Shown here piece by piece: positions 46,850 through 55,799 of a stretch of 64,000 nucleotides of DNA. The stretch comes from a bacterium. Its GTDB lineage: Bacteria > Patescibacteriota > Microgenomatia > UBA1406 > GWC2-37-13. A program made the position numbers and the translations under genes. Within the stretch, counting starts at the first letter, position 1, and each line of letters begins with the position of its first letter. The stretch lies in contig JAKAHA010000001.1 of the NCBI GenBank assembly GCA_021825445.1, forward strand, positions 51,471 to 115,470, read 5' to 3'. A model generated the notes under the pieces. It saw only the letters and a program-made list of their open reading frames with translations, had not been told where the DNA came from and made no database searches.

Positions 46850-48151
46850 ATGAAGAACGACAAAATCTGTTTCTCAAAGACCTTCGTCACATTGGTACTT
46901 CTAATCGCGGTTGTAGTTGGCGGATTTTTGTTGATGAATAAATTCAACATAACAAAAATTAGCAGCAAGCCAAAGGCAGATGTTAGGTGTACTATACCGT
47001 CTGGGGGAGTATTAAATAGAACAAAATTTTCTTGTGATATTTATGGAGGTAGTAGTTCATTATTTTATTTTAAGAATCCAGAAAATGGAAGATATTATGC
47101 TGATGATGAGTGTAAAAAATGGCTGGTAGACGGTGTAAAAAACTTTTGTCAAAATTTATCTACAAATTCGAATAGAAACTGTGTCTGGAAAGTATGTGAA
47201 AGTCCCATCGCAGGTTCTAAAACAGTAAAGAGCTACTATACAGATGCAATTAATTACTATCTAAATAGTTCATGTCAAGGTAAAGTTGGAGCACTATATA
47301 ACGGTAGTAATTTTGCACCGAGTAAAAGTAAAAACGCAATTGAAACCTCTTATTGTCAAAAACCATATTCTGATTTAATTCCTCTTCAATTTAGTTGTTC
47401 CACCGTACCTGGTCAGTCGACAAATAATCAGGTATTTTATTACCAAAATGGTCAGTATTATAAAGATGCAAATAAATCAGTGAATGTCACAAAATGGGGT
47501 GTTGGAAATTTTTGTAAGTTGGCTAATGGCGGTACAGTTGCACAAAAAAACTCAATAGTTTCAACTACGTGTTTTGATTTAAAATTAAAACCAAGTGGAT
47601 CAAATAGTAATATTAATAAGGGGATGTTTACTAAAGCACAAGATTTAGTCAATTATCAAAATTCGTTAGATGTTCCTTACTACTACGACTCAGCACTTTC
47701 GGCAAAAATAGATAATATAAAGGGTTATTGCACGTATCCTGGATCAGCAGCACAATATAAAGCCAGTAGAATAATATCATATGATTGTAGTAAAAGTGTG
47801 TCAAAATCAATACCGGGTGCGTATTTTTATATGAAAGATAATAAATTGACTGACAAAGATGGACATGCACTTTCTCCAAGAATAACAACTAGCAATGTTT
47901 GTACGGGTAACCTAGTACAAAATGTCGGGTGTTATGATTTTTGGTCAACTTACCCGGACAAAACTATAAAAAACAAGTTTGATTGTACCAATCTTACTTC
48001 TGCCTCATTTGATTTGGGTTTTGACTATGCTAGTAATAAGTATTATTATAAATATCGAGCAGGAAATAAATATAAAGTGAGTGCAGAAGAAATCATGAAG
48101 CCATGGAACTCATCAGGGAACTTATATTGTAGTTGTGAAGCCAATTATTAA
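46850..48151 (+). CDS. Cys-rich secreted/anchored repeat protein, unknown
   Basis: N-terminal TM; repeated pattern F.C...(F/Y)YY/YF...W...NFC. Confidence 0.75.
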   Translation: MKNDKICFSKTFVTLVLLIAVVVGGFLLMNKFNITKISSKPKADVRCTIPSGGVLNRTKFSCDIYGGSSSLFYFKNPENGRYYADDECKKWLVDGVKNFCQNLSTNSNRNCVWKVCESPIAGSKTVKSYYTDAINYYLNSSCQGKVGALYNGSNFAPSKSKNAIETSYCQKPYSDLIPLQFSCSTVPGQSTNNQVFYYQNGQYYKDANKSVNVTKWGVGNFCKLANGGTVAQKNSIVSTTCFDLKLKPSGSNSNINKGMFTKAQDLVNYQNSLDVPYYYDSALSAKIDNIKGYCTYPGSAAQYKASRIISYDCSKSVSKSIPGAYFYMKDNKLTDKDGHALSPRITTSNVCTGNLVQNVGCYDFWSTYPDKTIKNKFDCTNLTSASFDLGFDYASNKYYYKYRAGNKYKVSAEEIMKPWNSSGNLYCSCEANY

Positions 48152-48170
48152 TTGGTTTGGTATTAAAATA

Positions 48171-48196
48171 CCCCGCCGGAGTGCGGGGTGTTTTTT
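48171..48196 (+). terminator. Rho-independent terminator
   Basis: CCCCGCCGGAGTGCGGGGTGTTTTTTT. Confidence 0.9.
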
Positions 48197-48274
48197 TGGT
48201 TATAATATTAAAATATATAAACTCGATAATATCATCACTTGACATTTAAAAAAATCGAGTTAAAATGGAAGTAT

Positions 48275-49531
48275 ATGATAAAAAGAGAGCTTTTTGACAA
48301 GATTCTTCCTTATTTAAATGAAAAAGAAATTATTTTAATTGCAGGACCAAGACAGGCGGGGAAGACAACTTTGTTAAAAATGATAAAGGAATATCTTGAA
48401 AAAAAAGGAGAAAAAACTGTTTTCTTCAATTTAGATATCGAACAAGATCGTCAGTTCTTCGTTTCTCAGGAGAGTTTGATCACTCAAATTAAGTTGCGAT
48501 TAGGAAACAACCCAGGGTTTGTTTTTATTGACGAAATCCAAAGAAAAGAAAATGCAGGTTTATTTTTAAAAGGTATGTATGATGTGGGACTTCCATTTAA
48601 ACTTATCGTTTCGGGCTCAGGAAGTTTAGAATTAAAGGAAAAAATTCATGAATCATTGACTGGTAGAAAATTAATTTTTGATTTAAATACAATATCACTA
48701 AGAGAATTTGTTAATTACAAAACAAATTATTTATATATTAATAATTTAATTGAGTTTTTTCAATTTGATAAGATCAAAAGTAATTCACTGTTACAAGAAT
48801 ATCTGAATTTTGGTGGCTATCCAAGGGTAATTCTTGCTGAAGAAATTGAAAAAAAAAGACTAATAATTAACGAAATTTTTCAAAGTTATCTAGAAAAAGA
48901 CATCTCTTATTTTCTAGGTCTAAAAAAAACCGATGAATTTATTAATTTAGTAAAAATTATTTCGTCTCAAATCGGACAGCTCGTAAACTTAAGAGAGCTA
49001 TCTTCTGTATTGGGTTTATCTACAAAAACAATCAAACTTTATCTTTGGTATTTAGAAAAAACTTTTATCCTGAAAAAGGTAACGCCATTTTATTCAAATA
49101 TAAGAAAAGAAATTACAAAGATGCCAATATATTATTTTATGGATTTAGGATTGAGGAATTTTTCCATTAATCAATTTGAAAATCTTAATAAAATTTCTCA
49201 AACTGGTTTCTTGTTTCAAAATTTTATTGCACGTTTAATAAATGATCAATTAAGTCTTTCTTCAAACTCTTTTCATTTCTGGAGGACACAAGATAAATCA
49301 GAAGTAGATTTTGTTATAAAAATAGGTCAGAAGATAATTCCACTTGAAGTTAAATTTAAACAGTTGGAAAAATCAGAGGTTCCTCGTCCCTTAATAAGTT
49401 TCATTGATAAATATAAACCTGAGAGAGCTTATTTAATCAATATGAATTTAGAAAAAGAAATCTTTATTAATAAAACAAAATTAACCTTCATTCCCTATTG
49501 GAGACTAATAGTTGATTTAATAATAAAATAA
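48275..49531 (+). CDS. AAA ATPase, DUF4143-type
   Basis: IAGPRQAGKTTLLK Walker A, FVFIDEIQR Walker B, GSGSLELKEKIHESLTGRK, C-terminal SEVDFVIKIGQKIIPLEVK; ATG 48275 preferred. Confidence 0.9.
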   Translation: MIKRELFDKILPYLNEKEIILIAGPRQAGKTTLLKMIKEYLEKKGEKTVFFNLDIEQDRQFFVSQESLITQIKLRLGNNPGFVFIDEIQRKENAGLFLKGMYDVGLPFKLIVSGSGSLELKEKIHESLTGRKLIFDLNTISLREFVNYKTNYLYINNLIEFFQFDKIKSNSLLQEYLNFGGYPRVILAEEIEKKRLIINEIFQSYLEKDISYFLGLKKTDEFINLVKIISSQIGQLVNLRELSSVLGLSTKTIKLYLWYLEKTFILKKVTPFYSNIRKEITKMPIYYFMDLGLRNFSINQFENLNKISQTGFLFQNFIARLINDQLSLSSNSFHFWRTQDKSEVDFVIKIGQKIIPLEVKFKQLEKSEVPRPLISFIDKYKPERAYLINMNLEKEIFINKTKLTFIPYWRLIVDLIIK

Positions 49532-49608
49532 TTTGCAGACATGCGGGGTGTTTTTTTGGCAAAATAACTGTTGACTTTTGCTGACTAATGCTACATAATA
49601 GGAGCTAT

Positions 49609-49878
49609 ATGAGTAATGGAATAACTTCAAACTTACAATTAAAATTGTCTTTGGATCAGGGTTTAACTGATGTGTGGGGGTATTTAAAAAAAGAATATCA
49701 AGGGTTAGACAAGTCCAGCATTGTTCGTCTCGCTTTAAATACTCTTTTTAAAGAAACAAAAAGAAGTCAATATAGACTGTACAGTATAGAAGAAATAATA
49801 AAAGAATTGGAGGTAGCTAATGAAGGAATGACTGAAAAAGAGATATATAATTGGTGGAATCAAAATAAACCTTTATAA
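49609..49878 (+). CDS. Antitoxin-like (RHH-type) protein
   Basis: Small ORF directly upstream of PIN gene; KSSIVRLALNTLFKET RHH-like. Confidence 0.65.
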   Translation: MSNGITSNLQLKLSLDQGLTDVWGYLKKEYQGLDKSSIVRLALNTLFKETKRSQYRLYSIEEIIKELEVANEGMTEKEIYNWWNQNKPL

Positions 49879-49885
49879 TCCATTT

Positions 49886-50311
49886 ATGCTAGTAATCCTT
49901 GACACTTCGGTAATCATAGCATTTTTACTTTCAACAGGTAAAAATTTTATTAGAGAAATTATTCGTCAGGCTAAAAATGGAAAGATAAAATTAATTGCTT
50001 CAAAAGAAACGATTGGTGAATTAAAAAAAACATTAACCCATCAATCAATAAAAAAATTACCAAACTATAAACCTCATCTAATTGCTTCATTTATTGCTTG
50101 GTATCAATATAATTCAATTTATTATTCTTTAGAAAATACAAAAATAATCATAGGTTCAAGAGATGCTAAAGATGATATATATATACAATTGGCTCTAATT
50201 TCTAAAGCAAAATACCTAATAACTGGAGATGAAGACTTGCTAATTATTAAGAAAATCAAATCAACAAAAATAATTACAACAGAAGAATTTTTCAACTCGA
50301 AAACTACATGA
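49886..50311 (+). CDS. PIN-domain toxin-like protein
   Basis: VILDTSVIIAFLLS...SRDAKDDIYIQLALISKAKYLITGDEDLL. Confidence 0.92.
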   Translation: MLVILDTSVIIAFLLSTGKNFIREIIRQAKNGKIKLIASKETIGELKKTLTHQSIKKLPNYKPHLIASFIAWYQYNSIYYSLENTKIIIGSRDAKDDIYIQLALISKAKYLITGDEDLLIIKKIKSTKIITTEEFFNSKTT

Positions 50312-50312
50312 T

Positions 50313-50690
50313 TTATTGCCCTAGTGTTGGGAGTTTGATTCCAAATCCGCCGCTACTTGGTTCAAAGATGTGGAGAATATTTACGGTTAGTAAATTAAAG
50401 ATGGTTAAAACGGCAAAGATAAGTAACATTCCAATCACTGCGTTTGTAATCTTATTTTGAGCTTTGGTTAATTTTTCTTTCTCACCACTTGAAGAAATCC
50501 AATCGAAAGCACCCCAGAGAAGATAAAGAAGCATAAAAAATCCTGCTATTATAATAAAAACATTGATACCAAAGGCAATAAATTTACCCAGACCTTCGGC
50601 TGGTCTATCTCCACCGACATTCATGGCGGCAGGTGGGGAAATACCGCCAAACAGATCATCGATTGCTTTATCAGTAGTAAGTAATTTCAT
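50313..50690 (-). CDS. Pilin/VirB2-like small membrane protein
   Basis: Two TM segments, WISSSGEKEKLTKAQNKITNAVIGMLLIF. Confidence 0.6.
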   Translation of the reverse strand: MKLLTTDKAIDDLFGGISPPAAMNVGGDRPAEGLGKFIAFGINVFIIIAGFFMLLYLLWGAFDWISSSGEKEKLTKAQNKITNAVIGMLLIFAVLTIFNLLTVNILHIFEPSSGGFGIKLPTLGQ

Positions 50691-50968
50691 TTTGGTAAAA
50701 CAGCTCCAATTAGTCTGACGACTAAGAAGCTGGCTATAACAATAATTAAACCCAGTACAGCGTATGTGATTGCAGCGTAAGCTTTTTTTAGTGCATCTGG
50801 ATTATCACCATTCGTCAGGATATCAAAAGCAGCCTTAAGAGTGATTACTAAAAATATTAGCCCAGCTCCAATTGTTACTAAAGGCAAAGCAAGATTTGTC
50901 AGGTCACTAATTTTACTTATTTTTGCTGCAGGAAAACTATTTTGATCGATAGTGAATGCGTAGACCAT
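50687..50968 (-). CDS. Pilin/VirB2-like small membrane protein
   Basis: Two TM segments with ILTNGDNPDALKKAYAAITYAVLGLIIV. Confidence 0.6.
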   Translation of the reverse strand: MVYAFTIDQNSFPAAKISKISDLTNLALPLVTIGAGLIFLVITLKAAFDILTNGDNPDALKKAYAAITYAVLGLIIVIASFLVVRLIGAVLPK

Positions 50969-50995
50969 GGAAAAATTATAAGCTATAATTATTAA

Positions 50996-52039
50996 ATGTT
51001 CAATCCTGTTTTTAATATCACAAATAAGATTTTGGTTAATATTTCAAAGATTGAAGCATCTGAGGAAGTGATTAAACATTCTCCACTTTTACCTCTTTGG
51101 GAAAAACAATTTAAAGAAGAAGCGTTAATCAGGTCAGCATATCATGGTACTCATATTGAAGGAAATAATCTTCATAAAGATGATGCTAAAGATATTTTAC
51201 TGGGACGTGACGTCATTGGAAGACCTCGAGATATTCAAGAGATTATAAATTATCGAAAAGTGATTGAATTTATCGATGATGAAGCTAATAAAAAAATCGA
51301 TAAAATTTCCGAGCAAATTATAAAAAAATTACATCGAATTTTAACTGATAAAATTTTAACAGGTGAACAAATAGGTGAGTACAGAACAAAACAAGTAATT
51401 ATTAGAAATTCAGCTAACGGCGAAGTGACTTTTCGTCCGCCGCCTCCCATTGAAGTTCCATTTTTGATGCGGGAATTTGTATATTGGTTGGGAAAAGATG
51501 ATAAGGATAAAATGCATCCGGTGCTTAAGGCAGGGATTGCTCATCATGAGCTGGTCCGAATTCATCCCTTTTTAGATGGTAATGGTCGAGTATCAAGAGT
51601 TCTTGCAACATTGATTTTATTTTTAGGTGGATACGATATTCGTCGATTTTTTTCGCTTGAAGAATATTATGATCGCGACGCAATCACTTATTATCAGAAC
51701 TTACAAAAAGCATCAGCTGGTGATTTAACCTCGTGGCTTGAGTATTTTACAAGTGGCGCAGGGATAGAATTTGATAAAGTAAAGAATAAAATTTTAAAAT
51801 TATCAAAAGACGTAAAACTTAAGGAAAAATTTGGAGGTCAGCAAATATTTTTGACCGAACGCCAGATGAAGATGATTGAATACATCCAGGAAATTGGCTA
51901 CATCCAAAACCAGACTTTTGGTGATGTTTTTCCCGATGTATCTGAGGATACAGTACTTCGTGATTTGCAGGAATTAATAAAAAAGGGATTAATTAAAAAA
52001 ATTGGATCGACAAAATCAGCACGTTATACTATGGTCTAA
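50996..52039 (+). CDS. Fic-family protein with C-terminal winged helix
   Basis: HPFLDGNGRVSR Fic motif; HGTHIEGNNL. Confidence 0.95.
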   Translation: MFNPVFNITNKILVNISKIEASEEVIKHSPLLPLWEKQFKEEALIRSAYHGTHIEGNNLHKDDAKDILLGRDVIGRPRDIQEIINYRKVIEFIDDEANKKIDKISEQIIKKLHRILTDKILTGEQIGEYRTKQVIIRNSANGEVTFRPPPPIEVPFLMREFVYWLGKDDKDKMHPVLKAGIAHHELVRIHPFLDGNGRVSRVLATLILFLGGYDIRRFFSLEEYYDRDAITYYQNLQKASAGDLTSWLEYFTSGAGIEFDKVKNKILKLSKDVKLKEKFGGQQIFLTERQMKMIEYIQEIGYIQNQTFGDVFPDVSEDTVLRDLQELIKKGLIKKIGSTKSARYTMV

Positions 52040-52047
52040 TAAAATAA

Positions 52048-52134
52048 AAAGCGTAACGCTGAATTTTATTTCTCTGTGGGAACCCTCCCTTTTTCAGGGA
52101 CTCCCAAGTCGAAAAAAATTAAGCGTCCCGCTTT
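52048..52134. repeat. 87-bp hairpin repeat, copy 2
   Basis: Same length and nearly identical to 15830-15916. Confidence 0.92.
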
Positions 52135-52150
52135 TACGCAATTTATTATT

Positions 52151-52188
52151 GTCATTCCCGCGGAGGCGGGAATCCAGTCTATAATTAC
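52151..52188. repeat. dRS3-like palindromic repeat
   Basis: GTCATTCCCGCGGAGGCGGGAATCCAGTCTATAATTAC. Confidence 0.85.
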
Positions 52189-52191
52189 CTT

Positions 52192-53916
52192 ATGTTTTTT
52201 TCTGAACTTTCCAAATATTTCGAAAGAATCGAAAAGAATTCTTCCCGCCTTGAAATTACCCGTATTTTAGCGGAACTTTTTAATAAATTAAGTGCAGAAG
52301 AGATTGCTAAAGTTGTCTATCTTCTGCAAGGAAGAGTAGGACCTGCTTATGAAGGAATTGATTTTGGTATGGCAGAGCGAACGATTATTAAATCTGCAAT
52401 GTCGGCCCTCAATATTGACCGAAGTTATTTTGAAAAAGAGTTTAAAAAAAGTGGGGATCTGGGGGCGACTGTTGAAAGTTTTAAAAAACAATACAGCTCA
52501 TTTGAAGAGAAGGATATGGAGGTACTTGTAGTTTTTGATTTTTTTTATCGACTAGCGACTGCATCGGGCAATGGTTCGCAGGACGTCAAAGTTAGTTTAC
52601 TTTCACAGCTTATCCGTCAACTTGATCCGCTGTCCGGGCGTTATTTGGTTCGTCTTCCAACCGGTATTATTCGCTTGGGTTTTTCTGATATGACGGTGTT
52701 GGACGCTTATTCTTGGATGCTCTCTGGTGACAAAAGTCTACGCTCGGTTATTGAAACTGCCTATCACGTAAGACCTGATCTAGGGTTTATCGGTAAAACT
52801 TTAAAAAAAGAAGGGATTGAAGGACTAAAAAAAATAGAACCAGAGGTTTTTACCCCAATTATTATGATGAAGGCAGAGCGAATGTCATCAGCAAAAGAAA
52901 TTATAAAACAAATTGGAAAATGTCTTGTCGAGCCGAAGTTTGATGGATTTAGATTGCAAATTCATTATAAAAATAATCAGGTCAAACTGTTTTCCCGAAG
53001 TTTGGAGGATGTGACTTTTATGTATCCGGATATTGTTGAAGGAATAAAAAAGGAAGCCAAAGCCGATGAATTGATTATTGAAGGTGAGGCGATTGGGTAT
53101 AATCCAAAAACGGGGGAATTTCTTCCATTCCAAGAAACAGTTCAAAGAAAAAGAAAATATGATATTGGGGCAAAAGCAGTTGAAATACCTTTAAAACTTT
53201 TTGCCTTTGAACTGCTTTATTTAAACGGTAAAAATTTTATCAAAGAGCCGTTTATAAAAAGAAGAGAAGCCCTTGAGCAAGTTACCATAAAAAATAAAGA
53301 TATTTCCAAACAAATAATCGTCGTTGATCATCAGGAGGAAGTAGATAGAGAGGAAAGGTTGGAGGAGATATTTGATTTAGCGATTGCCAAAAAACTGGAA
53401 GGAGTGATTGCCAAAAAAATTGATGGAGTTTATCAACCTGGAGCGAGAGACTGGAACTGGATCAAATATAAAAGAAGTTATTCTTCAAAGATCAACGACA
53501 CAATTGATTGTCTGGTGATGGGTTACGACTTTGGAAAAGGAAAACGGACGGATTTTGGCATGGGAGCTTTTTTAGTTGGAGTACGCGACGATAAAAATGA
53601 CAGGTTTGTCACTGTTGCAAAAATTGGTACAGGGTTGACGGATGAGGAATGGAGATTTCTCAAAATCAAAACTCAAATATCAAAACTCAAAGATAAGCCA
53701 ATGAATTATTTCGTTGATAAATCAATGAACTGTGACGTATGGATTTCTCCCGCAATTGTGGTTGAAATTAAGGCGGATGAGATTACCAAATCTCCGACTC
53801 ATACGGCGGGCTTAGCTCTTCGATTCCCTCGACTTGAAAAATTTCGTGATGATAAAAAGCCAGAAGATATAACTACTCTCCAAGAATTAAATTCAATTCA
53901 GATTAAAGATAAATAA
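52192..53916 (+). CDS. lig: ATP-dependent DNA ligase, archaeal-type
   Basis: VEPKFDGFRLQIH (KxDGxR), EGEAIGYNP, FELLYLNGK, EGVIAKKIDGVYQPGARDWNWIKYKRSY. Confidence 0.94.
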   Translation: MFFSELSKYFERIEKNSSRLEITRILAELFNKLSAEEIAKVVYLLQGRVGPAYEGIDFGMAERTIIKSAMSALNIDRSYFEKEFKKSGDLGATVESFKKQYSSFEEKDMEVLVVFDFFYRLATASGNGSQDVKVSLLSQLIRQLDPLSGRYLVRLPTGIIRLGFSDMTVLDAYSWMLSGDKSLRSVIETAYHVRPDLGFIGKTLKKEGIEGLKKIEPEVFTPIIMMKAERMSSAKEIIKQIGKCLVEPKFDGFRLQIHYKNNQVKLFSRSLEDVTFMYPDIVEGIKKEAKADELIIEGEAIGYNPKTGEFLPFQETVQRKRKYDIGAKAVEIPLKLFAFELLYLNGKNFIKEPFIKRREALEQVTIKNKDISKQIIVVDHQEEVDREERLEEIFDLAIAKKLEGVIAKKIDGVYQPGARDWNWIKYKRSYSSKINDTIDCLVMGYDFGKGKRTDFGMGAFLVGVRDDKNDRFVTVAKIGTGLTDEEWRFLKIKTQISKLKDKPMNYFVDKSMNCDVWISPAIVVEIKADEITKSPTHTAGLALRFPRLEKFRDDKKPEDITTLQELNSIQIKDK

Positions 53917-55046
53917 ACTTTTTCCAATTGTTTAACGGAATCTTCCAAAAGATGTTCTTTGGCAATTTTTAGGGATTCTCTACTAAATTTTTTTTGCATA
54001 TTTTGATTAGAGGCGACAAGTTTTAAAGCTTTTGCAAAACTATCGATATTATTTGGTTCACATAAAATACCATTATTTTTTACTAATTCTGTCATTGCTC
54101 GAGATTTTATTGTGACTATTGGTAGACCATACGAAAAAGCTTCAAGAACGCTTAATCCTTGAACCTCGCTTGTGCTTGGGCTTACAAAAGCAAGAGCATC
54201 GGAAAAAATATTCGATTTTAATAAAGTTTTATGAGGAATAGCTCCAAGAAAATGAACTCGATCTTTCAAATCAGCTTTAATTACCAACTGTTCAAGATTG
54301 TTTTTATCTGGACCATCTCCAACGATCACTAAATGAGTTTTTTTATTATCAGAGGCAAATAGTACAAATGAATTAATTAATACATCAAGGCTCTTTTCTT
54401 TACTCAGTCTTCCAACGTACAGAAAATATTGATCAAAGGGGTAGGCGATTGACACTTTTTGTTTAACAGGAAGAGTAATTCCATTACTTATTTTTATTAT
54501 CGGTTTGGTAAAAGAATGTTTAATTAAATCATTTTTGGTAAATTCTGAAGGAACAATAATAACATCAGATTGATCGTGAAAAAAACGAGCGAACTGCCAG
54601 CCCAATTCATTTATCAATTTGCTATTATCAAGATTAAATCGATCAAAACCGACGATTCTTAGATATTCTGGTTCCATAAAATAAGTATGAAAAGTCGAAA
54701 CTACTGGCTTTTTTAAATATCTGGAAACCATCACGGCATTAAACCCAATCGTAAATGGAGTGTGAAAATGAATGATATCAGGATTAAATTTTTTAACTGC
54801 CTTTAAAGCCTCCAAATTTAATGGGTTTGTGACTTTAAAATCTGGATAAAATAAAGCAGGCAAACCTGAAATATATTTAATTTCCACTCCTTTAATATTT
54901 AACTTATCTATTATTTTTTCTGAATGAGGGGCTATGATCAAAACCTTATGTTTGTGTTTAGCAAAAATCTTAATTGTTTCGGCAATGTGAGTGACAACTC
55001 CATTGACGTGTGGTAGAAAGGTATCTGTAAAAATAGCTATTTTCAT
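53898..55046 (-). CDS. Glycosyltransferase (GT4-like)
   Basis: FTDTFLPHVNGVVTHI, YVGRLSKEKSLDVLI, SPSTSEVQGLSVLEAFSYGLPIV. Confidence 0.93.
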   Translation of the reverse strand: MKIAIFTDTFLPHVNGVVTHIAETIKIFAKHKHKVLIIAPHSEKIIDKLNIKGVEIKYISGLPALFYPDFKVTNPLNLEALKAVKKFNPDIIHFHTPFTIGFNAVMVSRYLKKPVVSTFHTYFMEPEYLRIVGFDRFNLDNSKLINELGWQFARFFHDQSDVIIVPSEFTKNDLIKHSFTKPIIKISNGITLPVKQKVSIAYPFDQYFLYVGRLSKEKSLDVLINSFVLFASDNKKTHLVIVGDGPDKNNLEQLVIKADLKDRVHFLGAIPHKTLLKSNIFSDALAFVSPSTSEVQGLSVLEAFSYGLPIVTIKSRAMTELVKNNGILCEPNNIDSFAKALKLVASNQNMQKKFSRESLKIAKEHLLEDSVKQLEKVYLSLI

Positions 55047-55792
55047 ATTTTTTGTAATAGATTGCTTTTAATATATTTTATCAATTTGTCAATTTGATTA
55101 TTGTTTTTTTTGGGTTTTTTAATGTAAAAAGAATAGAGATAAGACTTAAGTAGGTATGAAACAGGGTTTTGTTGTTTTAGGATTTCCGAAAGAATATCAA
55201 AGCTTTCTACAAGAAATAATTTTGCAACAATATCATAAGATTGTTTTTCATATTTTAATGTTGTTTTTACATTATCAAGTGGAAATAATTTCATTTTTTT
55301 ATTTCTAAAAATATAGTTTAAATACAGTTCCAATCCATATCCTTTTTCAGACATATTTTTTAAATGTGGTGCAAGGTCCTTTTTGAAATAAGCTCTTTCT
55401 CCGCTTAATGGGAGGAATAATTTATCGGCTTTTAGATCGTTAGGATAGCCAATAGCAAAGTCATTTTTGCCAGCGATTAATGGATTTATGAGTTTTTTTA
55501 TATGAGAATCATTAAATCCCGTAAGGTCAGCATCAATAAAAACAATAATATCTCCTTTTGATTTTTTAATTCCTTTTACAATAGCGTAACTTTTTCCATG
55601 ATTTTTCTTTAAATTAATTAACTTGATTTTTTTAAATTTTCTAATTATGGAAAGAGTTTTGTCTGAAGATCCATCATTGACTACTATTAATTCATCAATC
55701 AAAGAAGATGTAACTAGAGACTTTAATACACCTGCAATTTTTTTTTCTTCATTATACGCAGGTACAATCACGGAAACAATATATTTATTCAT
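55043..55792 (-). CDS. Glycosyltransferase family 2
   Basis: VSVIVPAYNEEKKIAGVL, VVNDGSSDKT, IVFIDADLTG. Confidence 0.93.
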   Translation of the reverse strand: MNKYIVSVIVPAYNEEKKIAGVLKSLVTSSLIDELIVVNDGSSDKTLSIIRKFKKIKLINLKKNHGKSYAIVKGIKKSKGDIIVFIDADLTGFNDSHIKKLINPLIAGKNDFAIGYPNDLKADKLFLPLSGERAYFKKDLAPHLKNMSEKGYGLELYLNYIFRNKKMKLFPLDNVKTTLKYEKQSYDIVAKLFLVESFDILSEILKQQNPVSYLLKSYLYSFYIKKPKKNNNQIDKLIKYIKSNLLQKI

Positions 55793-55799
55793 AAATTTT

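Noticed and set aside
47649-47888. 79-aa ORF on - strand
   Set aside because: Antisense to Cys-rich protein gene; no promoter or family.
52002-52270. ORFs 52002-52184 and 52076-52270
   Set aside because: Translations of the 87-bp and dRS3-like repeats.
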